DNA of 64,000 nucleotides from assembly GCA_023398165.1 (NCBI GenBank), contig JAEWSQ010000007.1:186001-250000 (forward strand), in the 5' to 3' direction. Both the position numbers and the translations under genes were made by a program. Of the stretch, positions 32,774 through 40,709 are shown one piece after another. The stretch's first letter is position 1, and each line of letters begins with the position of its first letter. The notes beneath the pieces are model-generated. The model did no database searches. It saw only the letters and a list, made by a program, of their open reading frames with translations, and had not been told where the DNA came from. This DNA is from Spirochaetota bacterium (GTDB taxonomy: Bacteria > Spirochaetota > Spirochaetia > Treponematales > Treponemataceae).

Positions 32774-33752
32774 AAAACTAATAACCGTCTTGTTATTGAT
32801 TGGATGCAGTTTCGCCCTTTTTGCAAATCCCTTTATAAGTCCTGCAGGGAAGACTGATATTTCTGAAGTGGGGAATGAAATAGCACCAGAAGGGAATGAT
32901 AAAGCGGAAGTAAATATATCGGGATCAGCTCCCTCTGTGAGGATCAGTTCCGGAAGAGAAAATAATCTTAGAGAACAGCGGAATTTACGGGAAATACTTG
33001 GAGAGGCTTTTTATTCATGGAAAGAATTGAGCAGTTCAGAAGACAGTACTAATAGAAAGAAAGCTTCTTCTATTCTCAGTATAATTCTTGGTGTTTCCTT
33101 TTTATTCGGCATTGTTCATGCACTCGGACCGGGTCATAGGAAGACTATTGTATTTTCTCTTTACTTGTCCCGTAAGGCTCCCTGGTGGGAACCTCTTGCA
33201 ACAGGAACATCATTATCTGTATTACACGCAGGAAGCGCTGTTATAATTATCATTTTGCTAAATGGACTGGCGGGTTCCATCTCTCAAAAGGCAAATTTCA
33301 TCGCACAATGGATGGAAGGAGTATCGTATCTTCTTCTAATAACAACAGCCGTCATTTTAATCATTCACAGTACCCTGGATTTTATTAACCACCACCGCAT
33401 GGTGAAGGAAGGGAAAGATTTAAGAAGAAAAAATATTTCCATTACAGCTTTTATAATATCCGGAATATATCCATGCCCCGGGGCAGTCTTAGTCCTGGTT
33501 CTTTCTTTTACACTCAATATAATTCCTCTGGGCATTCTTTCCGTTTTGAGCATGTCGCTCGGTATGAGCATCCCGATCATCGCAAGCGCATATCTTGCAT
33601 GGGCAGGGAGAGAAGGCTTATTTCATGTTTTTAAATCAAAAGAAAACTCAATCGGATTTATTACATACTTCGCAGAAATTTCAGGATATACACTGCTTTT
33701 TGCATTCTCGCTCTATATAGCATGGCCGTTTATTACAAGTCTTATTGTATAG
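32766..33752 (+). CDS. NicO-type nickel/cobalt transporter
   Basis: After a signal-like first helix and a polar linker (about residues 20-95), the protein has six to seven membrane helices. It carries the family metal motif FGIVHALGPGHRKT and a second His-containing helix, SLSVLHAGSAV. This is the NicO/RcnA group of Ni2+/Co2+ transporters. The ATG at 32766 (MNKKLITVL) is followed by a good signal sequence; the frame is open upstream inside the DUF1007 gene but those codons are unlikely to be used. Direction of transport cannot be read from sequence. Confidence 0.87.
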   Translation: MNKKLITVLLLIGCSFALFANPFISPAGKTDISEVGNEIAPEGNDKAEVNISGSAPSVRISSGRENNLREQRNLREILGEAFYSWKELSSSEDSTNRKKASSILSIILGVSFLFGIVHALGPGHRKTIVFSLYLSRKAPWWEPLATGTSLSVLHAGSAVIIIILLNGLAGSISQKANFIAQWMEGVSYLLLITTAVILIIHSTLDFINHHRMVKEGKDLRRKNISITAFIISGIYPCPGAVLVLVLSFTLNIIPLGILSVLSMSLGMSIPIIASAYLAWAGREGLFHVFKSKENSIGFITYFAEISGYTLLFAFSLYIAWPFITSLIV

Positions 33753-33797
33753 AATATAATACACAAAAAGTGAGAGATCTGCAAAAAAAATAGGCAG

Positions 33798-33875
33798 CTT
33801 GATCCCTCTGAGCGGAATGCAGAATACTAAAAAAAAGACCCTGAGCACATTTTGTACACAGGGCCGCAGAAACTG
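33798..33875 (+). pseudogene. Decayed 3' fragment of a C_GCAxxG_C_C gene
   Basis: The stretch aligns over about 78 bases with 30187-30264, inside the intact C_GCAxxG_C_C gene, at about 84 % identity by hand alignment. It still encodes DPSERNAEY, then loses one base in the A-run and has a stop (TGA) in place of the Cys codon TGT. No 5' part remains. It is a gene relic between nicO and the convergent ABC exporter. Confidence 0.75.
33829..33863 (-). terminator. Terminator of the first ABC exporter pair
   Basis: On the minus strand CCCTG (33863-33859) pairs with CAGGG (33843-33839), with ACA/TGT support inside the loop. TC and eight T follow (complement of 33829-33838). It lies 83 bases past the stop of the ABC gene at 33946. 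The sequence falls inside the C_GCAxxG_C_C relic, so the terminator appears to be built from old coding sequence. Confidence 0.65.
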
Positions 33876-33945
33876 TTTTTCAAAGATTGAAAATGAAGAA
33901 GGTTTGATTAAGATGTATAACGAAAAATACCGTTAAGAGTATTCC

Positions 33946-35742
33946 TTATACAGCTTCTTCATCATCATTGAGAAACCTGAACTGGGAAGTATACAAATTA
34001 TAGTACTGTCCCTTTTTCTGTAAAAGCTCTTCATGAGTTCCCGATTCAGCAATTATTCCATCTTCGACAACCATGATCAGGTCGGCATTACGGATAGTTG
34101 ATAAACGGTGGGCTATGACAAAGGATGTCCTTCCTTTTAAAAGCTTTGCAATTCCGTCCTGAACAAGTTTTTCAGTATGGGTGTCTATGCTTGCCGTCGC
34201 TTCATCGAGAATTAAGATCCGCGGATCAGAAAGGAGCGTCCGTGCAAATGCAATGAGCTGCCTCTGTCCGGCTGAAAGACGCATGCCCCGTTCATTGACT
34301 TCGGTATCATAACCATTCTCAAACTTCATAATAAACTCGTGTGCAGATACAGCCTTTGCCGCCTGTTCCACTTCCTCGTCCGTTGCATTCAGTTTACCGT
34401 AGCGGATATTCTCCCGTATGGTTGTTGAAAAGAGGAAGGTATCCTGCGGCATTAAACCTATCTGTCCTCTTAAGCTTTCAAGTGTAACATCATTCAGGTT
34501 TTGTCCGTCGATTAATACTTCACCGTTAGTAACCTCGTAAAAGCGGCTTATAAGATTTACAATTGTCGTCTTACCGGCTCCCGTTGAACCGACGAGTGCT
34601 ATCGTCTGTCCTGAGCATACATCAAAACTTACGTTCTTAAGTACTTCCTGCTCATCATCATAACCGAACGTAACATTCTTAAAAGATACGTCTCCTTTAA
34701 TGCAGCTCATCGGATGCGCATCAATGCGGTTTTTAATATCTGGCTCAATGTCGAGTATTTCAAAAATGCGCTCTGCTCCGGACATATTGGTTACCAGCTG
34801 ATTGTAGAAATTGCTGATATTCTGAATGGGCTGCCAGAACATTGATATGTAGCTTGTGAATGCAATGAGAAGCCCGGGTGTTATAGTTCCTGATGATACA
34901 AGACTTGCACCTGCCCAGAATACAAGCACAGTTCCCATTCCCCAGGACATTTCAACGATAGGCCAGAACATATCGCCCATGCGGCAGGCCTTTGTAAAAG
35001 AATTCCTTTGACCATTGAGCAGTTCAAGAAATGTTTTAGATGTTGCACGTTCTGCTCCGAAACTCTGTACTACACGGATGCCCGAAAAATCTTCGTGAGT
35101 GAATGCATTCAGGTTTGATGTTTTTTTCCTGAATACCTGCCAGCGTTTACGGGAAGAAGACATGACAAGGAGCATGGCACCCATCATGACAGGAACCGTT
35201 ATGAGTGCCACAAGCGCCAGGCGGAAATTCATGAGCATCATGATAACCACAACAGCACAAATTTTTGTGAACTCCGGAATAAGAGTTGTAACGCTATTGG
35301 AAAACAAATCATTGAGTGAATTAACGTCTCCAATAATACGGGCAAGTATTTTACCAATGGGGCGGTTGTCAAAAAACGCAAATGAAAGTTTCTGAATATG
35401 CGTATAGAGCTGCTGCCGTATGGTAAGAAGAATATTGTTTGTCACCTTTCCCATAATAATGATTCGGCTTCTCGAACACAGCATGGAAACCGCATTAATG
35501 AGTATCATTATTCCGCCGAGGAGTATAAGGTTTTTTGAATCTCCTGCCTGAATAAACCGGTCTATTCCTGTTTTGAGGAAATAAGGATTTAAAAGCTCCA
35601 CCGTAATAACCAGTCCTGTCAGGAGCAAGGTTATGATGACCGATTTTCCGTGAGGTTTTAAATATCCGCTAAGACGCCTGATGATGGACATATTCAGGCT
35701 TTCTTTCAATTCTTCATCGTCTTTAAATGTATTAACCGGCAT
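33946..35742 (-). CDS. ABC exporter half-transporter, catalytically complete subunit
   Basis: The 598-aa protein has six membrane helices (about 20-320) fused to an ABC domain. Walker A STGAGKTT is near residue 385, the signature is LSAGQ near 488, and the Walker B end ILILDEATASID carries the catalytic Glu. With the upstream 35732-37486 product it forms a heterodimeric exporter of the BmrCD/LmrCD/TM287-288 type. This subunit has the catalytic Glu but the weaker signature; the partner has the reverse. AGAGGT precedes the ATG, and the start overlaps the partner's stop by 11 bases. Drug or lipid export is likely. Confidence 0.93.
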   Translation of the reverse strand: MPVNTFKDDEELKESLNMSIIRRLSGYLKPHGKSVIITLLLTGLVITVELLNPYFLKTGIDRFIQAGDSKNLILLGGIMILINAVSMLCSRSRIIIMGKVTNNILLTIRQQLYTHIQKLSFAFFDNRPIGKILARIIGDVNSLNDLFSNSVTTLIPEFTKICAVVVIMMLMNFRLALVALITVPVMMGAMLLVMSSSRKRWQVFRKKTSNLNAFTHEDFSGIRVVQSFGAERATSKTFLELLNGQRNSFTKACRMGDMFWPIVEMSWGMGTVLVFWAGASLVSSGTITPGLLIAFTSYISMFWQPIQNISNFYNQLVTNMSGAERIFEILDIEPDIKNRIDAHPMSCIKGDVSFKNVTFGYDDEQEVLKNVSFDVCSGQTIALVGSTGAGKTTIVNLISRFYEVTNGEVLIDGQNLNDVTLESLRGQIGLMPQDTFLFSTTIRENIRYGKLNATDEEVEQAAKAVSAHEFIMKFENGYDTEVNERGMRLSAGQRQLIAFARTLLSDPRILILDEATASIDTHTEKLVQDGIAKLLKGRTSFVIAHRLSTIRNADLIMVVEDGIIAESGTHEELLQKKGQYYNLYTSQFRFLNDDEEAV

Positions 35743-37486
35743 TATTTACCTCTTTTTCAAATGCCTGAGCATAGTCGCTGTACTGTGCGCAGTATGTTTT
35801 ATAGTACCGTCCCTTGAGTGCAAGAAGCTGTGCATGGGTTCCCCTCTCGGCAATGCTTCCGTTGTCAAAGTACAGTATTTCATCAGCGTTCTTTACTGCA
35901 GAAATTCTGTGTGCAATAATGAACTTGGTAATTCCTCCGCGTTTATTCAACGCTTTTTGAATGTTGTATTCTGTTTCCATATCAAGGGCTGATGTTGAAT
36001 CGTCAAGTATCAGTACTCTAGAATTGCGCAGCAGTGCACGAGCAATTGATATCCTCTGTTTTTGTCCGCCTGATAATCCGATTCCGCGTTCTCCGATTAC
36101 CGTCTTGTATCCCTCGCTCATTTGCGATACGAACTCATCAACCATGGAATCTTTTGCAGCACAGGTGAACGCATTCTGTGAAATTGTATCTTCCATACCG
36201 AAGCGGATATTTTCCTCGATCGTGTCTGAGAAAAGAAAAACATCCTGCATAACGACCGATACATTTTTTCTTAAGAGCCGTAAGTCCATATTCTTTACGT
36301 CGACACCGTCAAAGACAACACTGCCCGATGTACAGTCATAGTACCTTCCAATCAGATTGATAAGAGAACTCTTACCTGCACCCGTTATGCCCATAACGGC
36401 AACACTGCTTCCCGGCCTTGCATCGAGACTTATGTTATTCAATATACGTGCACCTGCTATTTCAAAACTGACGTTATTAAACTTCACATGACCTTCTATA
36501 TCTTCAGGCGTTACAGGCTGATCCGGATTTTTAATAGACGGTTCTTCTTTAAAAATTTTGTCTATCTTTTTAATGGAAGCAAGACACTGCGCAAGCACGT
36601 TCGTGAGCCAGCCCATCATTCTCATAGGCCATATCAGCATGAAAATGTAGTTGCTGAATGCGACAAGTTCTCCAAGCGAAAGTTCTCCTCCGATGACAAA
36701 GGCTCCTCCGAAGGTTATGACCAGAACCAGTACAACATTTGATAAAAACTCAATGACAGGATTATGGTTTGCCATTATTTTTGCCTGTTCAACATTGATC
36801 CTGTAGTTTTCCTGATTCTTATCCAGAAATTTTTCAATCTCGTATTTTTCCCTTCCAAACGCTTTTACAAGTCTAACTCCTGCAAGGTTTTGCTGCGCCG
36901 TCGTGTTAAGTATTGCTCTCTGGTCGCTTATTTTTTCATAGGTTTTGCCTATCTTCTTTTCAAGGCGGAACACAACAAACTCAATGAAAGGCATAGTAAC
37001 AAGACTTATGAGTGCAAGCTTCCAGTTGATCGTGAATAGAATAACAGAAGCGATCACGAAATAGAAACTCTGCTCAAGGATGAGCATGATGCCGAAACAT
37101 ATGGCATGCATAATATTATCAGTGTCATCTTTTATGCGGGACATGAGCTCTCCGGTATTGTTTTCATCAAAGAATGAAAAGGAAAGTTTTTGAATGTGAT
37201 CAAATAAGTTCTTCCTAAGATCAAGAATTATCTTTGAGCTCGTTAAATCAAAACCGTATTCCTTTGTGTATCCTAAAATAGCTCTGCCTATAGTTATACC
37301 GCAGATACATAGAAGTGCAGTTTTTAAGTAGATAAAATCTCCCTTTAATATAACTTTGTCAACAATGTTACCAACCAAGTACGGGTTGAACATATCGATT
37401 ACAATGGATGCAATCATAGCAGCTGTTGCAAGGAGGTATCCCCATGCTCTTTTTTTCAGTAATCTCAACAGTATTTTCAATTTCAA
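35732..37486 (-). CDS. ABC exporter half-transporter, degenerate-site subunit
   Basis: Six helices are followed by an ABC domain with Walker A GITGAGKSS near 364, canonical signature LSGGQKQRIS near 470 and LILDDSTSALD near 494, where Asp replaces the catalytic Glu. This is the usual degenerate half of a heterodimeric multidrug exporter. I place the start at a TTG at 37486 because AGAGGA stands six bases before it. An ATG at 37510 would add eight residues (MCISCRGF) but has no ribosome-binding site. A leader ORF and terminator lie upstream (37595-37760), so expression is probably controlled by attenuation. Confidence 0.92.
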   Translation of the reverse strand: MKLKILLRLLKKRAWGYLLATAAMIASIVIDMFNPYLVGNIVDKVILKGDFIYLKTALLCICGITIGRAILGYTKEYGFDLTSSKIILDLRKNLFDHIQKLSFSFFDENNTGELMSRIKDDTDNIMHAICFGIMLILEQSFYFVIASVILFTINWKLALISLVTMPFIEFVVFRLEKKIGKTYEKISDQRAILNTTAQQNLAGVRLVKAFGREKYEIEKFLDKNQENYRINVEQAKIMANHNPVIEFLSNVVLVLVITFGGAFVIGGELSLGELVAFSNYIFMLIWPMRMMGWLTNVLAQCLASIKKIDKIFKEEPSIKNPDQPVTPEDIEGHVKFNNVSFEIAGARILNNISLDARPGSSVAVMGITGAGKSSLINLIGRYYDCTSGSVVFDGVDVKNMDLRLLRKNVSVVMQDVFLFSDTIEENIRFGMEDTISQNAFTCAAKDSMVDEFVSQMSEGYKTVIGERGIGLSGGQKQRISIARALLRNSRVLILDDSTSALDMETEYNIQKALNKRGGITKFIIAHRISAVKNADEILYFDNGSIAERGTHAQLLALKGRYYKTYCAQYSDYAQAFEKEVNNAG

Positions 37487-37594
37487 AAATCCTCTGCACG
37501 AAATACACATATATACGTTAGTTAATAATCTTTCGTGCTGCAGTTAAAAAGTGATATGCCGTAAACCGGAATATCAGACCGTATGCCCATAGGC

Positions 37595-37626
37595 AAAAAA
37601 AAGACCGCGGTTTAACCCGCGGTCTT
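37595..37626 (-). terminator. Attenuator terminator before the ABC exporter pair
   Basis: On the minus strand AAGACCGCGG (37626-37617) pairs perfectly with CCGCGGTCTT (37610-37601) over 10 bp, followed by eight T. It lies between the 36-codon leader ORF and the exporter genes on the same strand. Its loop side GGGTTAA can instead pair with TTAACCC inside the leader ORF (37690-37684), an alternative structure that would prevent termination. Confidence 0.88.
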
Positions 37627-37649
37627 CAATGACTGTCGCTGAACAGAGT

Positions 37650-37760
37650 TTATATCTGTCGATCGGCATCTATGGACAAGGCAGGGTTAACAAAAAGGCT
37701 TACACCGTTTAATGCGGCATCAGCTGAAACCATGTGATTAAATGATTTGAATGTATTCAT
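37650..37760 (-). CDS. 36-aa leader peptide (bmrB-like layout) or small exported peptide
   Basis: An ATG at 37760 with a consensus ribosome-binding site (AAAGGAGG, eight bases upstream) opens 36 codons starting MNTFKSFNHMVSADAALNG and ending DADRQI, with TAA at 37652-37650. A consensus promoter (37837-37809) precedes it and a strong terminator follows, on the strand of the ABC exporter pair. The layout copies bmrB-bmrCD of Bacillus, where stalled translation of a leader peptide prevents termination and turns on the exporter. The alternative is a secreted or modified peptide exported by the transporter; no modifying enzyme is nearby. The peptide sequence is not familiar to me. Confidence 0.72.
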   Translation of the reverse strand: MNTFKSFNHMVSADAALNGVSLFVNPALSIDADRQI

Positions 37761-37808
37761 TATACCTGCCTCCTTTACTAAAAATTGGTTTGCATATGCT
37801 GGTGAGAA

Positions 37809-37837
37809 GTATAACGATATTGATGTAAAGATGTCAA
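37809..37837 (-). promoter_or_regulatory. Promoter of the leader ORF and ABC exporter pair
   Basis: On the minus strand TTGACA (37837-37832) and TTATAC (37814-37809) are separated by 17 bases. The start point should be near 37802, giving a 40-base leader before the 36-codon ORF. This is one of the best sigma-70 promoters in the window. Confidence 0.8.
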
Positions 37838-37935
37838 GAAGTTTTTAAAAAAATTGTATCAGGGGGGCTTCATAGACTGACTGTACCTATGCACTATGTT
37901 CTCCTGGGTATAAAGCGCAAAAGAATCGTTATTAG

Positions 37936-37964
37936 TTGACGTTAGAGTAATTTATACGTAAATT
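37936..37964 (+). promoter_or_regulatory. Promoter of the marR-ABC operon
   Basis: TTGACG (37936-37941) and TAAATT (37959-37964) are 17 bases apart. The start point near 37971 lies just before the palindromes at 37980-38002, so a bound repressor would block the polymerase. The divergent leader-ORF promoter is about 100 bases away. Confidence 0.6.
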
Positions 37965-37979
37965 ATTACGAAAGCGAAA

Positions 37980-38002
37980 TATACGTATACGAAATATTCG
38001 TA
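37980..38002. promoter_or_regulatory. MarR-type operator
   Basis: TATACGTATA (37980-37989) is a 10-bp palindrome. It is followed by TACGAA-ATA-TTCGTA (37988-38002), an inverted repeat of the size MarR dimers bind. Both lie between the promoter and the marR start, the standard autorepression position. Confidence 0.62.
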
Positions 38003-38031
38003 TGCAAAGAAAGCGAAAGGAAGGTAACCGT

Positions 38032-38490
38032 TTGAGTGATATTCAACAAACTGCTGTTCAGATTATGAAAGATTTTAAAGCAGTACAATGCAGTATGAAA
38101 CGAAGAATGCAGAAATATTTTAAGGAACTTGAGCTTTCAGTTCCTCAGGGAATGCTTCTATTTATGGTAAGCCGTCACGGTTCCATAAAAATAAGCGATA
38201 TTAGTGAGAAATTGGGATTATCAAACAGTACTGTATCGGGAATTGTTGACCGCCTTGAACGTCAGGGATACGTGGAAAGAATACGGACTCCCGAAGACCG
38301 GCGTATTGTTAATGTTGCTGTTACCGGAAAAATTAAGAAAAGAATTGCTCTGCATGAAAATGTTTTTGAATCATTTCTAACGGAGGCTCTAATGAAAATA
38401 TCTGAAAAAGAATTATACCAGGTTTCAGAGGGTATGAAAATTCTGAGTGAAATACTAGTGAATAATAAAGGAGAAGATACTCTATGCTGA
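38032..38490 (+). CDS. MarR-family repressor of the second ABC exporter pair
   Basis: The winged-helix core (about residues 35-125) contains KISDISEKLGLSNSTVSGIVDRLERQGYVER and the wing TPEDRRIVNV, a textbook MarR domain. I take the TTG at 38032 (LSDIQQTAVQIMK) as start because GGAAGG stands seven bases before it. An ATG at 38002 would overlap the operator palindrome and lacks a ribosome-binding site. The stop overlaps the next start (ATGCTGA), so it is coupled to the exporter it most likely represses until a drug-like ligand binds. Confidence 0.87.
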   Translation: MSDIQQTAVQIMKDFKAVQCSMKRRMQKYFKELELSVPQGMLLFMVSRHGSIKISDISEKLGLSNSTVSGIVDRLERQGYVERIRTPEDRRIVNVAVTGKIKKRIALHENVFESFLTEALMKISEKELYQVSEGMKILSEILVNNKGEDTLC

Positions 38491-40709
38491 AACTGCTGCG
38501 TTATTTTAAGCCGTATGTACTTTTATTAGTACTTGCAATTGCATTATTGTACGGTCAGGCAATGGCAGACCTTGCATTGCCTGATTATATGTCAAAAATA
38601 GTCAATATAGGTATTCAAAACGGTGGTAATGAAAATGTACTGCCCGGTATACTACGGGAGAGCGATGCCGAAAAAATAAAACTTTTTTTACCGGAAGATG
38701 TACTGCCTCTATTTACAAGCGCGTATACTAGTGTTGAAACCGGTTCTACAGACTATGAGAAACTTACTAAAAAATATACAAATCTGAATAATGAACGGGT
38801 GTATACATACACAAAACTATCAGATGAGGAGCTGCTAGAAATTCAAGTTCATGCAGCAAAGGCAGTTTTAGCTGTTACGGGCATAAACCGTGCAATGAAC
38901 AGTACTGACGGCCAGGCAGTTTCCATGTTCGGCAGGGAGATACCTCCCGGAACAGATATTTTTAAACTGCTTGGTATGATGCCCTCTGAGACGAGAAAAA
39001 TGATGATGGCGCAGTCAAATGAAAAGTTTGCTTCATTAAGCGATGATATGATAATTCAAGCAGGTCAAAATGCAGTGCTCTCTCTCTATGAAGATCTTGG
39101 AGCCGATTTAAATGCGCTTCGAAGCAGGTATATTTTAACAACCGGTATAAAAATGCTCGGATTAACGCTTCTTGGGGCAATCGCATCCATTCTTGTCGGA
39201 TTTATAGCATCGAGAATTGCCGCAGGTTTAGGACGTGATTTGAGAGGAAATATATTTAAAAAAGTAAGCAATTTTTCAAATGCCGAGTTCGATACATTCT
39301 CTACCGCGTCACTAATAACCCGAAGTACGAATGATATAATGCAGGTACAGACACTAATGGTAATTATGATTCGTATGGTTTTTTATGCTCCTATTCTAGG
39401 CACCGGGGGTATTATTAAAGCTGTTCAGAGCGACAGCTCAATGTCATGGATTATTGCTGTTGCTGTCGGAATATTAGTGGCAATGATCGTTGTTATTTTT
39501 TCAATAGCTATGCCAAAGTTTAAAATGGTTCAAAAATTAATTGATAGAGTAAACCTGGTAATGCGTGAAAGTTTAACCGGTATGATGGTTATTAGGGCAT
39601 TCAATACCCAAAATTTTGAAGCCGGACGTTTTGATGCAGCAAATAAAGAACTGACAAATACGAATTTATTTGTAAGCCGTGTTATGGTTTTTCTTATGCC
39701 GGTTATGATGTTTATCATGAATGGCGTTTCGATACTAATTGTCTGGGTTGGAGCAAATCAGATTTCCGAAGGCAATATGCAGGTTGGAGATATGATGGCA
39801 TTTATGCAGTATGCGATGCAGATAATAATGTCATTTTTGATGATGTCAATGATGTTCATCATGATTCCAAGAGCCTCGGTCGCAGCAGGACGTATTGCAG
39901 AAGTTTTAGAAACAAAATCCCGTATTGTTGATCCTGAACAGCCTCGAGTATTACCGGAAACAATCAATGGCAGTATAGAGTTTAGAAACGTATCTTTTAA
40001 ATATCCGGGTGCAGAGGAAAATATGCTAAAGACATTAAATTTCACTGTAAAGAGCGGACAAACTACTGCGATAATCGGTTCGACCGGTTCCGGCAAAACA
40101 ACGCTTGTAAACCTTATTCCCCGTTTATATGACGTAACAGAAGGAGAAATACTTCTTGATGGTGTAGATATACGTTCTATTGCGCAGCATGATCTACGTA
40201 CACGCATCGGCTATATTCCCCAAAAGGCATCGTTATTCAGCGGCGACATTGAGAGTAATTTGCGTTTTGCAAAAGAGGATGCGAGTGAGACAGAAATGAG
40301 TGAGGCAATATCTATAGCACAGGCTGCCGACTTCGTTGCTGAGAAAGAAGAAAAATTGAAAGCTCATATATCGCAAAGCGGAGGAAATATTTCCGGCGGA
40401 CAAAAGCAGCGTTTATCAATAGCACGGGCACTCGTAAAACGTCCAAAGATTTATATTTTTGATGACAGTTTCTCTGCACTCGATTTTAAGACCGATAAAG
40501 CACTGAGAAATGCATTAAAAAATAAAACGGGCGACAGTACGCTGTTAATTGTTGCACAAAGAATTTCAACTATTAAAAATGCAGAACAAATTATTGTACT
40601 TGAAGATGGGAAGATTGCTGGAATAGGAACACATGAGCAGTTAATGGACGGCTGTGAAACATACCGGGAAATCGCCTATTCACAATTATCCAAGGAGGAA
40701 CTCGCATGA
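38484..40709 (+). CDS. ABC exporter half-transporter with large extracytoplasmic insert, degenerate-site subunit
   Basis: The protein (741 aa) is about 150 residues longer than a usual half-exporter. The extra part lies between helix 1 and helix 2 (about residues 35-215), is hydrophilic, and should face outside the cytoplasm. Later helices and an ABC domain follow, with Walker A GSTGSGKTT near 531, signature ISGGQKQRLS near 637 and IYIFDDSFSALD near 655, where Asp replaces the catalytic Glu. It pairs with the 40706-42601 product. The insert may gate access or bind substrate; its role is unknown. Confidence 0.92.
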   Translation: MLKLLRYFKPYVLLLVLAIALLYGQAMADLALPDYMSKIVNIGIQNGGNENVLPGILRESDAEKIKLFLPEDVLPLFTSAYTSVETGSTDYEKLTKKYTNLNNERVYTYTKLSDEELLEIQVHAAKAVLAVTGINRAMNSTDGQAVSMFGREIPPGTDIFKLLGMMPSETRKMMMAQSNEKFASLSDDMIIQAGQNAVLSLYEDLGADLNALRSRYILTTGIKMLGLTLLGAIASILVGFIASRIAAGLGRDLRGNIFKKVSNFSNAEFDTFSTASLITRSTNDIMQVQTLMVIMIRMVFYAPILGTGGIIKAVQSDSSMSWIIAVAVGILVAMIVVIFSIAMPKFKMVQKLIDRVNLVMRESLTGMMVIRAFNTQNFEAGRFDAANKELTNTNLFVSRVMVFLMPVMMFIMNGVSILIVWVGANQISEGNMQVGDMMAFMQYAMQIIMSFLMMSMMFIMIPRASVAAGRIAEVLETKSRIVDPEQPRVLPETINGSIEFRNVSFKYPGAEENMLKTLNFTVKSGQTTAIIGSTGSGKTTLVNLIPRLYDVTEGEILLDGVDIRSIAQHDLRTRIGYIPQKASLFSGDIESNLRFAKEDASETEMSEAISIAQAADFVAEKEEKLKAHISQSGGNISGGQKQRLSIARALVKRPKIYIFDDSFSALDFKTDKALRNALKNKTGDSTLLIVAQRISTIKNAEQIIVLEDGKIAGIGTHEQLMDGCETYREIAYSQLSKEELA

